IMG/VR virus record: IMGVR_UViG_3300028553_002705
Coordinates: 1 to 42,331 of that record
Length of the DNA: 42,331 nt
Direction: 5' to 3' (one strand)
Origin: a virus
Shown here piece after piece: positions 24,778 to 34,739 of the stretch. The position numbers and the translations under genes are program-made. Position 1 is the first letter of the stretch; each line of letters opens with the position of its first letter. Below the pieces are notes generated by a model. The model did not search any database and had not been told where the DNA came from. It worked only from the letters and a program-made list of their open reading frames with translations.

Positions 24778-25568
24778 TAACTAATTATGCCTTCTCTTTT
24801 TAACATTTTTTGCAAAGCATAAAAAGTTTCATGAATTTCATTATCACTAAACTCTATGTATTGAAGACCATCTATATTTGTAAATGATTCAACGTTCTTT
24901 TGTTTCAAAATAGCCACTTTTTCAAACCCTAACTTACCCTGAAAAAAGCCTATCTCATGTATTACATTTTGTCTCGCTCTAATCTTTTCTTCTTTTGTTT
25001 CATCTTCCGCTGTCATTACGATAATCGCAAAAGTTGCTTCTTTTCTGAAATCTCTTAAAGCATCCCCGATGAATCTTCCAACTTGAGATTTTTTTTCAAA
25101 ATAAATATTATTAGAAAATCCAATATCATCATTCAAAAACCGCACAACTTCATTCCATAATTTGCTGTGCCCATGTCCAATAAAAATGCAAGATTCATTA
25201 TTAGATATAGCACTTTCTGTTAAGTCAGAAGACAATTTTATAATATCATCTTCAATATTTTCTTTTAGAGCTTTCAGAACATCCATATACCATTTACTGT
25301 ATTCATAATTTGTATTGAATGTAAATTTCTTTTCAAAACTTTTAAGACTTGCCTTAAATAAAGCATGAGAGTGCAAAAAGTTGTTAATTTTTTCTCTCCA
25401 AGAATTAAATTTACCTGGATCTACATAATCTCCAGTAGTTGGTATATAACAAACTGAGACCCCAGAAGCCTGTGTGATTTGGGATTCTTTATGAAATTTA
25501 GTTGTAAGAACATCATTTCCTTCTTGTATTAATTTTTCAATTTTTTGTAATGCTTTTTGTTTATTCAT
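24777..25568 (-). CDS. TIR-like nucleotide-binding protein (CAP12/Pycsar-effector type)
   Basis: 263 residues. The first 120 are helical. The C-terminal domain has CIFIGHGHSKLWNEV (127-141), FAIIVMTAEDE (180-190) and NVIHEIGFFQGKLG (201-214), the pattern of the PF10137-type TIR-like domain; Glu205 is a candidate catalytic residue for NAD+ cleavage. Such domains act as death effectors in CBASS and Pycsar, triggered by cyclic nucleotides. No cyclase is encoded nearby, so the trigger here must differ. It follows the Res-like gene by 46 bases and is fused in translation to the membrane protein downstream. Confidence 0.8.
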   Translation of the reverse strand: MNKQKALQKIEKLIQEGNDVLTTKFHKESQITQASGVSVCYIPTTGDYVDPGKFNSWREKINNFLHSHALFKASLKSFEKKFTFNTNYEYSKWYMDVLKALKENIEDDIIKLSSDLTESAISNNESCIFIGHGHSKLWNEVVRFLNDDIGFSNNIYFEKKSQVGRFIGDALRDFRKEATFAIIVMTAEDETKEEKIRARQNVIHEIGFFQGKLGFEKVAILKQKNVESFTNIDGLQYIEFSDNEIHETFYALQKMLKREGIIS

Positions 25569-25614
25569 TTTATACCGCTTGTTCTGCTTGATCTAGGCTT
25601 TTTTTATATTTACT

Positions 25615-28600
25615 TTAATTCATCACTTTATTTAGTAAAGACTCGTAACTATCAACTACATCATACTTAACCGTGTCGGAGCTTATAGCTGCAAAGTGGA
25701 CTTTTGCACAATTGATTTTTGCTTGTTCAATAGACTTTAATTGCATCGTAGACATTGATCCTTTTGTTTCAGCAACAAAATAGATGTGTTTTACCGTTCC
25801 TTCATTAAATGCGATTGCCCAGTCTGGATTATATTTGCCGACTGGAGTATTTATATAAAAACCGTTAGGTAGTTTCACATAAACTGCCACTTCCGCATTT
25901 TTATCAAGTTCTGCTCCAAGTTTTTTCTCAACTTCTGAGTCACAGAGGAGATAATTATATAAATTCTTTTCCGCAGGTACGGCATTTTTATTGGTTATTG
26001 TTTTTAATTCAGGTTCTGTAAATATATCTGTCGTATAAGCTTCTTCTAGCTTATTATAAGTAATGTGCTCAATAATAGCCGTAGCTTTTTGCTCATTAAT
26101 TAAGTTGGAAACTTTTATAATAAAATCTTCAGGGTTAATTTTAAACTGATTGAATTTATCTTCACTTATTCCTTGCAAAATACTAACAACGGATTTTCTT
26201 GTTAAACCCGTATCTTCGACGATTTTGCCTATTAAGTCGTATTTAACTCCGCAATCAGCTGCATTAATTTTTTCACGTTGTTTTTTCGCAGCATCAAAAG
26301 CGGTGCCATTTAATAGAGCATCTTTTGAGTCAATTTTATCAAGGCTTCCCTGCTCTACTATCGCAAACAATTGAGTTACGCTTAAATCTCTATTGATAGA
26401 TTCTATTGATTTTTTAATCAGTTCTTCCGTCTCAAAATTAACAACATAAGCAGATTTTGAATTTATACGTTTCCATAGTTCTTGGAATTCTTTTCTGTTT
26501 AATTTATCTTTATCTAGCTCTAATACTGGTTTGCTACTAAAGGCATCTTCAGGTTGAGTTGCTTTCGGATCATAAATTCTGTCTAAGATGTTTATAATTG
26601 ATTCTTCATAGCCTTTTAATTCTTCCGGAACCACTAGAGTTCCAGATTTTTTGGCATCATAATATGTTTCGGTAAGGCTATTATCATCATCGACATAATT
26701 ATTTCTAATAAATGTATTATTCAAACGTTTTGCAAGCTGAATATCAATGACTTGCTCAATGCCACCTGCATCAGTGATAACTTTTCCTTCAAATAATTTT
26801 TCATTAACTTCACGTGGTCTATCTGCAACAATATCAGCAGTTTCATCTTGTAGTGCTTTTGTAAAGCCAGCGTATGATTCATTAGCAATAACCGTTAAAA
26901 TATTTACATCATGAACGGCTTCTCCAAGTTTTGTTGAATCCATACGTTCACCATTTTGATTCACACAAAGTCTTAAGCCACGACCTATTTCTTGGCGTTT
27001 TTTGTCTCCGGCATTACTTTTTTTAAGTGTACAAATTTGGAATACATTCGGATTATCCCACCCTTCTCTTAGGGCAGAGTGAGAGAAGATAAATCTAACA
27101 GGTTCCGACATGCTTAAAAGTTGTTTTTTGTTTTTCATAATTAGGTCATAAGCGTCGGTATCAGTTGACCCGCCTTCTTTTTTATCTTCTTTTGAATCAA
27201 CAAATTTCTTACTCTTTTTATCGATTGAAAAATACCCTGAATGAGTTCTTTTTGAAGATATTCCTTTTAAATAGTTTATATAATCATCTTCACCTAATCT
27301 TAATTGTAAGTTTTGAAAAATACTTTCGTATTCTTCTTCAAAAATATCAGCGTAGATACCGTTTAATTCATTGTTTGCCTCATCATATTTTTTATATTTA
27401 GCAACTTCATCAATAAAAAATAGCGATAATACCTTAATTCCCTTGTAAAACAATTGTCTTTCACGAGCTAAATGCGAAAGTATTGTTTCTCTTATTTGGA
27501 GTCTTCTTATTTGAGCTTCATTAACTTCACCGACAACACTTCCAGTTCTGATTCTTATACCATTTACAAAGGATATAGAGTTATCTCTGCCATCGATACT
27601 TGAAATAGTATAGTTATTTTTGTATTCGTCAAGCTCACCTGACTTTGAATACAAATTGTCCCCTTGTGTCAATATTCTTGTTACTTTTTTAATCCCCGTA
27701 GCACCTTTGCAGTCAAATTCAATTGTTGCAGTTGGAGCTTTGTCTTTGTATAAATTTATGCCTTGAAGATAAACGTAACCGTTTGTAGCATCGCTTCCTG
27801 AAATTGTTACCCCTTTAACTGCTATTTTTTTAACAAGTTTTTTATTGTAAGCTTCAACAGCATCTAAACTGTACACCATGTTATATTTAGAATCTTTTTT
27901 ATGAGTTGCTGAATATCTTAATGTCATTAAAGGGTTAAACATTTTTAAACCTTCTTTAGTCGCAGGCCCCTCAACAGATTGAGGTTCATCGATTATTAAA
28001 ATTGGGTTCGTGGCAGCAATTACATCAATAGGTCGTCTACTTCTAAAGCTATCAAGCTTCATGTAAATTCTTCTTGCATCTTTCCCTCTAGCGTTAAACG
28101 CTTGAGAGTTGATAATCATAACATTTATACTGCCATCATTAGCAAATTGCTCAATCTGTGGTAAATTAGAGGAATTATAAATGAAAAATTTGATTTTCTT
28201 TCCATAATCTTCTGCGAAATGTTCTTGAGTATCTTCAAATGAAGAATAAACACCTTCTCTGATAGCAATACTAGGGACAACAATGATAAACTTTGTCCAG
28301 CCATAGCGTTTATATAGTTCAAACATTGTTTTTATATAAGTATAGGTTTTCCCGACCCCAGTTTCCATTTCGACTGTTAAATTGTAACGCCCAGAGAGCT
28401 CGCCTGACAGAGCATTTACATTATTCAATCTTTGAATTTTTTGTAAATTTTCCACAACAATACTATCATTTAAAGCCGAGATGATTGGATGGTTTTTGAA
28501 ACCAACTTCCGCAGCCTTTTCTTTAGCTTTTTTTTCTTCTTCAAACAGTGTTTTTTGTTCTGCATCAGTTTTTGGTGCTACATAACCTTTGTCTATCATA

Positions 28601-28704
28601 TAGCTTGATGTTAAACGAGGTTGCCCTGCAAAAACATCGCATACGGCTTTTGCTGCATCTGCTTGGAACTTTTGGTGTTTAAATTTTAACTTCATTTTCG
28701 TCAT
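25615..28704 (-). CDS. Type III restriction Res-like helicase-nuclease
   Basis: 1029 residues. Walker A ETGVGKT (114-120), DEPQ (239-242), RYSATHK (about 262-268), and the C-terminal helicase part FSHSALREGWDNPNVFQ with QEIGRGLRLCV match Res subunits of type III systems. Near the end NPDWA (Asp961) and VAETKGS (Glu979, Lys981) form a PD-(D/E)XK nuclease site, which looks intact. With the Mod-like enzyme it should move along DNA and cut unmodified invaders. It is separated from mod by 11 bases. Confidence 0.9.
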   Translation of the reverse strand: MTKMKLKFKHQKFQADAAKAVCDVFAGQPRLTSSYMIDKGYVAPKTDAEQKTLFEEEKKAKEKAAEVGFKNHPIISALNDSIVVENLQKIQRLNNVNALSGELSGRYNLTVEMETGVGKTYTYIKTMFELYKRYGWTKFIIVVPSIAIREGVYSSFEDTQEHFAEDYGKKIKFFIYNSSNLPQIEQFANDGSINVMIINSQAFNARGKDARRIYMKLDSFRSRRPIDVIAATNPILIIDEPQSVEGPATKEGLKMFNPLMTLRYSATHKKDSKYNMVYSLDAVEAYNKKLVKKIAVKGVTISGSDATNGYVYLQGINLYKDKAPTATIEFDCKGATGIKKVTRILTQGDNLYSKSGELDEYKNNYTISSIDGRDNSISFVNGIRIRTGSVVGEVNEAQIRRLQIRETILSHLARERQLFYKGIKVLSLFFIDEVAKYKKYDEANNELNGIYADIFEEEYESIFQNLQLRLGEDDYINYLKGISSKRTHSGYFSIDKKSKKFVDSKEDKKEGGSTDTDAYDLIMKNKKQLLSMSEPVRFIFSHSALREGWDNPNVFQICTLKKSNAGDKKRQEIGRGLRLCVNQNGERMDSTKLGEAVHDVNILTVIANESYAGFTKALQDETADIVADRPREVNEKLFEGKVITDAGGIEQVIDIQLAKRLNNTFIRNNYVDDDNSLTETYYDAKKSGTLVVPEELKGYEESIINILDRIYDPKATQPEDAFSSKPVLELDKDKLNRKEFQELWKRINSKSAYVVNFETEELIKKSIESINRDLSVTQLFAIVEQGSLDKIDSKDALLNGTAFDAAKKQREKINAADCGVKYDLIGKIVEDTGLTRKSVVSILQGISEDKFNQFKINPEDFIIKVSNLINEQKATAIIEHITYNKLEEAYTTDIFTEPELKTITNKNAVPAEKNLYNYLLCDSEVEKKLGAELDKNAEVAVYVKLPNGFYINTPVGKYNPDWAIAFNEGTVKHIYFVAETKGSMSTMQLKSIEQAKINCAKVHFAAISSDTVKYDVVDSYESLLNKVMN

Positions 28705-28715
28705 TTACACGCCCC

Positions 28716-30737
28716 TTAAATAACTTTTACTGTTGTGTCAGGTGCTAATAACTTGAATATTTCTTCTACGTTGATTTTGTGGTCGTCGGTATTGAATGAA
28801 CCATCTCTAAAGACAACTCTTGTTGGTTTTTTCTCAGCAATTTTTCTGATTACTGCTTCAGAGATACTTGATTCAAAACAAGCAACTAGGTCGTCATTAT
28901 TTACAATATGAACTCGCTTGCCATCAATTTCTTCTACCTTATGCGGTAGCGATAATTCAACACCCCAATCCAAAAGCACCCCATATAACAAATCTTCATC
29001 AGTTCTGTCATCTTTGATGTTACTTACAAGAGTTCCCAAAGTTTTTTGGTCAGTTTCTTGTGGTGTGTAATAAACATCTTTCATGTTTGTATCATCAACT
29101 TTTAACACCCTAAAGCCAATATCAATTTGTTTATCAGGGTTTGCTTCCTGGATTTTTTTACCGACTCTTCGAATACGTTCTTTACCTAATTCAGTTAATA
29201 TGTGGGGCTTGCCCATTTCATCCAAAAATTTAATTGAATTTTTAAGACTTTTTTTTGTGGTCTGATCTGTTGTGTGTTCTAAATTTTCATCTAAGTTTTC
29301 TGGCAATTGAACCATTATGAAGCGCCTATTAGAATTCGTTTTAGCATTTAAGTCTAAAACGGCGTGTGCTGTTGAAGCCGAACCAGCAAAAAAGTCCATT
29401 ATTATGTCTGTTTCATTTGTATAGAGTTCATTTAGCCTGTTTATTAATGCAATTGGCTTTTTCCCATTTGCATAATTAATATCACCCTCTTTTCCCAAGC
29501 TCAAATATGAAATATCCGTCCATATATTCGTAATTATTTCTGCAGGCAAAAGGTTGCCATCAATTTCTTTAAATTTTTTCTCAAAAAAGGCTAAAGTTCT
29601 ACCATTATAGACATAAATCGGCGTTGAAGAAACCCTGTCAATTCTATAAACAATACCTCTATTGTCTTTTGACAAATCAATAATCCGTTGAACTTCGCTA
29701 GAAGGTTTTTGCATTGTATTTAAACTTACTACTCTATGCCTTTCCTTGTAAGCTATTTCTTTTTTTTCTTTATATCTAATTTCTTTCCATCCCTCTCCTT
29801 TTATTTTTTTATAATCTTGCCAGTTTTCAACGCCACTCAATGAATGTACAAGATCATCTAGAGATTGTAATTTCCAGCCATCTGAAGAATCTTCAAAGTT
29901 AGTAATTATGTGAGAATAATCTTCACTATAATCTACTGGAGTATATATAGGATTAATAGGTGCATCTTTACTTTTAGAATATAGAAGAAGATACTCAGCT
30001 ACATTTACGGGGCAAGCATTTATTGCTCTAAAACTCGCTGTTGTCGCAGATTTAATAGTCACTATATTAATAAAATTATCAACGCCAAAAATTTCATCGC
30101 ATAGCGATTTTAAATTATGTAGTTCTACATCATTTATAGATATACATATAAACCCATTTTTATCTAGTAGGTTATACCCTAGTTTAAGTCTGGGGTATAT
30201 CATTGAGCACCAGTCAGAATGGAAACGACCATTTGTTTCTGTATTTTGAAATAGGCGATTTCCTTCTTCATCAATTGCACCAATTTCTTCTTCATAAGCT
30301 TCTTTATCATTTGTAAAATTATCTCTATATATAAAATCTCGCCCAGTATTATAAGGGGGATCGATGTAAATCATCTTAACTTGACCTAAATAGCTTTCTT
30401 GCAAAAGCTTGAGGGCATCAAGATTGTCACCTTCAATATAAAGATTCTCAGTTGTATCCCAGTTCACACTTGATTCTCTATCAGGTCTGAGGGTTTTTCT
30501 TATAGGACGATTTGATTCAACCATTGCTTCACGTTTACCAACCCAAGTGAAGTCATAGCTTTCCTCTCCGTCAACAATATTATCTGATAATTCTTGTTTT
30601 AATTTGTCAAAATCTACAGCTATTTTTAATTTGCCGTTTTCATCCTCTTTTTCTGTTGCAACATTAGGGAATAATGCTAATATCTTTTCAATATTTTTAT
30701 CCGTTAAATTCGGTGTTTCCATATTTAATTTATCCAT
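28716..30737 (-). CDS. Type III Mod-like adenine DNA methyltransferase
   Basis: 673 residues. YIDPPYNTG (124-132) is motif IV and FFAGSAST (449-456) is motif I, in the beta-class order used by type III Mod proteins. Between them lies a long target-recognition region (about 220-420). A GGAGGG site within the upstream gene's end supports the ATG at 30735-30737, with an 8-base overlap. It methylates one strand of an asymmetric site; the site cannot be read from sequence. Size and motifs are complete. Confidence 0.9.
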   Translation of the reverse strand: MDKLNMETPNLTDKNIEKILALFPNVATEKEDENGKLKIAVDFDKLKQELSDNIVDGEESYDFTWVGKREAMVESNRPIRKTLRPDRESSVNWDTTENLYIEGDNLDALKLLQESYLGQVKMIYIDPPYNTGRDFIYRDNFTNDKEAYEEEIGAIDEEGNRLFQNTETNGRFHSDWCSMIYPRLKLGYNLLDKNGFICISINDVELHNLKSLCDEIFGVDNFINIVTIKSATTASFRAINACPVNVAEYLLLYSKSKDAPINPIYTPVDYSEDYSHIITNFEDSSDGWKLQSLDDLVHSLSGVENWQDYKKIKGEGWKEIRYKEKKEIAYKERHRVVSLNTMQKPSSEVQRIIDLSKDNRGIVYRIDRVSSTPIYVYNGRTLAFFEKKFKEIDGNLLPAEIITNIWTDISYLSLGKEGDINYANGKKPIALINRLNELYTNETDIIMDFFAGSASTAHAVLDLNAKTNSNRRFIMVQLPENLDENLEHTTDQTTKKSLKNSIKFLDEMGKPHILTELGKERIRRVGKKIQEANPDKQIDIGFRVLKVDDTNMKDVYYTPQETDQKTLGTLVSNIKDDRTDEDLLYGVLLDWGVELSLPHKVEEIDGKRVHIVNNDDLVACFESSISEAVIRKIAEKKPTRVVFRDGSFNTDDHKINVEEIFKLLAPDTTVKVI

Positions 30738-31383
30738 TATGTATTCCCTCCAATTGCACTTGCAACTCTTTTAATTCTTTTTTTAATTCCAATTGTTTAT
30801 TAAACTGCGTCTCTTTTTTTATCCTATTTTCCAGTTGTGATATTTTTCGGTTGATTTTATCAATATCGATTGATTTCTCAATAGCATCTTTTATGCTTGT
30901 CTCTTCCGTTATAACTATATTACCACAAGCAATTTGAGATATTAGATTATTAAAAACTGTGTCTAAATTGAGTCCTATGATTTCGAGTTTTATGCTATCA
31001 AAACATTGCCATTCACTCCTATAAATCTTTAAAACTTTATACCTATCAGAATTCAAAGATTTTTCTTTATAAGAAATTACAATCTGTGCTTCATCTTTAT
31101 GCCTTAAGAGAAATAAAATATACTTAGGGATATTCGAATCTATTTCTTTTATTAAATTGTCAGATAATTTTTTCTCTTTTAGGACAAATTCAAATACGTT
31201 AATTTCCTTAACGGCTTTGCCCTGTTCTATATTGATAGTATCTTTTCTTAAAATATTTGCTAAAATAAGTCTTTCAATATTTGCCTGAAGTTCATTCCTC
31301 CCGACAGAAGACAGATTGGCAAATTTCATAAATTTTGCCTTAGGCATTATTTTATTGAGTTTTGTCTTTTCAGAAAATAACAT
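30730..31383 (-). CDS. DUF4391 protein
   Basis: 217 residues. The N-terminal half carries MPKAKFMKFANLSSVGRNELQANIERL, typical of DUF4391, and NIPKYILFLLRHKDEAQIVISYKE. The C-terminal 45 residues (KINRKISQLENRIKKETQFNKQLELKKEL) form a clear coiled coil. Function is unknown; from memory the family is commonly seen beside helicase and type III-like genes, as here. It lies 6 bases after the SNF2 helicase gene and overlaps mod by 8 bases, so it is surely part of the operon, perhaps as an adaptor between helicase and methyltransferase. Confidence 0.8.
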   Translation of the reverse strand: MLFSEKTKLNKIMPKAKFMKFANLSSVGRNELQANIERLILANILRKDTINIEQGKAVKEINVFEFVLKEKKLSDNLIKEIDSNIPKYILFLLRHKDEAQIVISYKEKSLNSDRYKVLKIYRSEWQCFDSIKLEIIGLNLDTVFNNLISQIACGNIVITEETSIKDAIEKSIDIDKINRKISQLENRIKKETQFNKQLELKKELKELQVQLEGIHNG

Positions 31384-31389
31384 TCACAC

Positions 31390-34300
31390 CTATTCTTTTA
31401 TTATCAAAAAACAAATTAATTCAAAGTCATTTAATCCACTGATTGTGTTCTTCATATAACTGCTTTCGCCTGCTGAGAATAAACTTTCAAAATCACTTTC
31501 TTCTTTTACATTGATAATAGAAGAAATAGCCTCTTCCAAGAGTTCAGAGTATATATGCATTTTTTTGCCTTCTTCTGTATCTTCGTTAAAGGTTTTGCAT
31601 AAGTCGGAATCGGGTATGCTATTTTGCTTGCAAATCAATCGCATCATATCAAGCATCTTTTTAGGTTCAAGATGATTACAAATAACTTCTCCTGCATCAG
31701 AAATGTAAACCATATAAAACGGATGTAAGCGGTTTTGATTATCTATATTGACGCCGTTAGATACATTTTTAAGAATATAAATTACCCCAGGAGCCATTGT
31801 ATTTGTCGCTTTTACAACTGCATGCATCCCGAATGGGGTGTTTTCAACATCAGGGTTTTCTTTCATATAGGTCAATAAATCCAACCTGAATTCATTCAAG
31901 CCTAAGTCCATGATGTTGATTCCACTGTTCATTTCCTCAAGGTCAACAACTTCTGTTTGTAATTTTTCAAGTTGATTTTTACGATACTCAAGGTCTTTGA
32001 TTTCAGCTTCATCAATAATATTATCAGCAGCCGAACCAGTTGAAGTCATAATAGTTATTTTCATTCTTGATTCAACTCTTGATTTTAAATTTATATATTC
32101 ATCAAGAGTTAGGTCGGGCCAGAAGTTCACAAGTTGAATAACATCATTTTTACTACCAATACGGTCAATACGTCCAAATCTTTGAATAATTCTTACAGGG
32201 TTCCAGTGAATATCGTAATTAACTAAATAATCGCAATCTTGTAAGTTTTGTCCCTCTGAAATACAGTCTGTTGCAACTAATATGTCAATATTATGCTTGT
32301 CATCAGGGAAAATCAAATCTTTACCTTTGGAAATAGGTGAAAAATAAGTTAAAACAGTATTTAAGTCAGTTTTAAGCTTTGGAATAGTTGTTGTGCCATC
32401 AGTTGAACCTGTAATCATTGCCGATTCAAGCCCAAACTTCTCTTTTGCATAAGCGCTTACATTTTTATACAAATATTGTGCAGTATCTGCAAAGGCTGAG
32501 AAAATAATTATTTTTTTATTATCTCCATTAATTGGGTTTTCTATTTTATCCTTAATCAAGCTCAAAAGCTTTTGCAACTTTGCATCTTCCTGTGGTGTAA
32601 TTTTCTCTATTTCAAAAATCAGCTCGTTTAAAATATCAAAATCAGCTTTTAAATGCTCTTCCCAGGTAACATAATCTAAGTCCTCAAGATTTATTTTAAA
32701 TTTTCTGCCAATTGAGAATATGTCTTGGTTTTGGTCGTCATAATCAAATTCATTCTCAATTCTTGATAAATCGGTTATTTGTATATCGCTGGTCTTGCCA
32801 TTATTTTTAAAATCTTCAATATTGGTAATGGTAGAATTAATTAAACCTCTAACTCTTTCCAAAGTAAGCTTAAATGAATGCACAGAGCTTTCAAGACGTT
32901 TTAACAAGTTTATACTCATTAACCTTCTTATTCCAGCTTCACGCCCTAATTGACCTTCTTTAGATGCTTTATTGACTGATTTTGAGTCTTCATCATAGTA
33001 TTTGTCATATTTGCTAGGGAAAATATAATCCGATGGCATATAGATTTTCAAGTTCAATGAACAGATATATTCATAAATTTGATTATAGTTAAGCATATCT
33101 TTATTTAAGGTTAAGGAAGGTCTTATAGGAATTGCAGGTAAGCGTTTTGGGAATTTACCAATACGTTCCATATTATAATATTTTTCAATGTGTTTTCTTG
33201 AACGTGCAATGGTTACACTATCAAGTAATTCAAAGAAGTCAAACTCCAATAAATTCAATAAAGTGTCTGTTGTTCTTTGTTCTATTGGTAAATCAGACCA
33301 TTTATTAAAGGCTAGTTGAGCATTTCTAAATATTACATTAATCGGTTTTTCTGTATTGAGTTTTTTATCAATTGCTCTAAAATCACCTTCGTACGCCAGT
33401 TCTAATTGGTTTTTTAAATCATTAAAACGATTATTAACCGGCGTTGCTGATAACATTAATACTTTTGTCTGAACACCACTTCTGATAACTTTATTCATTA
33501 ATTTTAGATATCTATTTTCTTTATCATTCTTGATTTCTCCACCGTTTCTGAAATTATGCGATTCATCAATTACAACTAAATCGTAGTTTCCCCAATTTAT
33601 CCTATCTAAAGGAATTCCATTTGATTTTCCTGATTCTCTAGATAAATCCGTATGGTACAAAACATCATATCTTAAGCGATCATTTGCCAATGGATTATTC
33701 AATAAATTTAACTTATATGTCATCCAGTTATCATTTAGTTTCTTTGGACACAAAACAAGAACTGATTTATTTCTATTTTCGTAATATTTAATCACCGCTA
33801 GGGCAGTAAAAGTTTTACCTAAACCAACACTATCCGCCAAAATACAGCCATTATATTTTTCTAATTTATTTATGATGGCCCAAGCAGCATCTTTTTGAAA
33901 ATCAAAAAGCTTATTCCAAATTTCACTATCTTTATATCCTGTAGCTTCATTGGGAAGCGTATCTTCCGAAATATCTTCCAAAAACTCATTAAAAATGTTG
34001 TACAGAGTTATAAAATAAATAAATTCTCCAGAGTTTTCTTTATAAATATTCGAAATACTATCTATAATTTGGGATGTAACATCTTGCAGTTTATCTTTAT
34101 CATTCCATATTGTATCAAAAAGCTTAATGTATTCTTCGCTAAAAGGTTTTTTAAATTTATTGACCATGTTATAAGAGTTGTTACCTTTTTCACAGCCTAT
34201 ATCTGTTGTTGTAAAACCTGTTACAGGCATGTAGCAAATAGCATCGTCAGCGTTGCTTACATTGATAAACCCGGTCATATTCTCATTTGTAATATTAGAC

Positions 34301-34644
34301 TTAAATGTTGCTTTTTGTTTTATCCATTCGGCGCATTCTTTTGCTATTGCACGTTGTGTCAATTCGTTTCTAAGCTTAATTTCATATTCTGTTCCGTATA
34401 AGCTCTTTTCTCTTGATAACCTAGGGATATAAAATTCTCTTTTTTCTTTTTTTGTCTTGTCGACAACAAATGTCGGAGATGTAAATATAAATCTTAATTT
34501 ATCTATGCTCTCTAGTTGTTTTTTTAATTCTTGAAAGGCATAAATAGAGAAACAAGCAGCTGCAATAGAAATTTTACTATTACTTTTTACAACTTTTTCT
34601 AAGTCATCTTTCACTATTCGATTTATATTGTCAAAAATTTCCAA
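31390..34644 (-). CDS. SNF2-type helicase with PLD-like N-terminal domain
   Basis: 1084 residues from a TTG at 34642-34644 that has GGAG seven bases upstream; the in-frame ATG just before it is followed at once by a stop. Residues about 1-170 resemble the phospholipase D-like domain found on such helicases, but no HKD site is visible. Helicase motifs: Walker A DSVGLGKT (271-278), DESHNFR (360-366), LSATPVNN, and in the second half DILVATDCISEGQNLQ with QRFGRIDRIG. It is the first gene of the six-gene operon and probably remodels or scans DNA in place of, or beside, the Res helicase. Confidence 0.88.
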   Translation of the reverse strand: MEIFDNINRIVKDDLEKVVKSNSKISIAAACFSIYAFQELKKQLESIDKLRFIFTSPTFVVDKTKKEKREFYIPRLSREKSLYGTEYEIKLRNELTQRAIAKECAEWIKQKATFKSNITNENMTGFINVSNADDAICYMPVTGFTTTDIGCEKGNNSYNMVNKFKKPFSEEYIKLFDTIWNDKDKLQDVTSQIIDSISNIYKENSGEFIYFITLYNIFNEFLEDISEDTLPNEATGYKDSEIWNKLFDFQKDAAWAIINKLEKYNGCILADSVGLGKTFTALAVIKYYENRNKSVLVLCPKKLNDNWMTYKLNLLNNPLANDRLRYDVLYHTDLSRESGKSNGIPLDRINWGNYDLVVIDESHNFRNGGEIKNDKENRYLKLMNKVIRSGVQTKVLMLSATPVNNRFNDLKNQLELAYEGDFRAIDKKLNTEKPINVIFRNAQLAFNKWSDLPIEQRTTDTLLNLLEFDFFELLDSVTIARSRKHIEKYYNMERIGKFPKRLPAIPIRPSLTLNKDMLNYNQIYEYICSLNLKIYMPSDYIFPSKYDKYYDEDSKSVNKASKEGQLGREAGIRRLMSINLLKRLESSVHSFKLTLERVRGLINSTITNIEDFKNNGKTSDIQITDLSRIENEFDYDDQNQDIFSIGRKFKINLEDLDYVTWEEHLKADFDILNELIFEIEKITPQEDAKLQKLLSLIKDKIENPINGDNKKIIIFSAFADTAQYLYKNVSAYAKEKFGLESAMITGSTDGTTTIPKLKTDLNTVLTYFSPISKGKDLIFPDDKHNIDILVATDCISEGQNLQDCDYLVNYDIHWNPVRIIQRFGRIDRIGSKNDVIQLVNFWPDLTLDEYINLKSRVESRMKITIMTSTGSAADNIIDEAEIKDLEYRKNQLEKLQTEVVDLEEMNSGINIMDLGLNEFRLDLLTYMKENPDVENTPFGMHAVVKATNTMAPGVIYILKNVSNGVNIDNQNRLHPFYMVYISDAGEVICNHLEPKKMLDMMRLICKQNSIPDSDLCKTFNEDTEEGKKMHIYSELLEEAISSIINVKEESDFESLFSAGESSYMKNTISGLNDFELICFLIIKE

Positions 34645-34664
34645 TTACATACTCCTATGTGTAA

Positions 34665-34673
34665 ATTCTAACA
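34665..34673 (-). promoter_or_regulatory. Extended -10 promoter of the six-gene operon
   Basis: On the minus strand TGTTAGAAT reads as an extended -10 (TG-N-TAGAAT), about 20 bases before the TTG start and with no good -35. It would give a very short leader containing only the GGAG site. Confidence 0.4.
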
Positions 34674-34678
34674 TGAAA

Positions 34679-34726
34679 AATATGGGCTAATTGGATTTGT
34701 AAAGCTTTGTTTAATATGCCCATATT
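34679..34726. repeat. 9-bp perfect inverted repeat between divergent promoters
   Basis: AATATGGGC at 34679-34687 and GCCCATATT at 34718-34726, 30 bases apart. It lies between the operon promoter on minus and the extended -10 on plus. On the minus strand a run of T follows, so it may stop transcription entering from the early region, or it may be a looped operator. Confidence 0.5.
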
Positions 34727-34739
34727 TGACGTGGCAGTA

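Noticed and set aside
24777-25568. CBASS or Pycsar system
   Set aside because: The TIR-like effector fits, but no CD-NTase or cyclase motif is seen in any neighbouring gene.
25615-34644. BREX or DISARM
   Set aside because: No PglZ-, BrxC- or BrxL-like gene and no DrmA/DrmB; the methyltransferase and Res are type III-like instead.
34100-34644. Active phospholipase D nuclease at the helicase N-terminus
   Set aside because: Overall resemblance only; no HXK-X4-D motif could be found.
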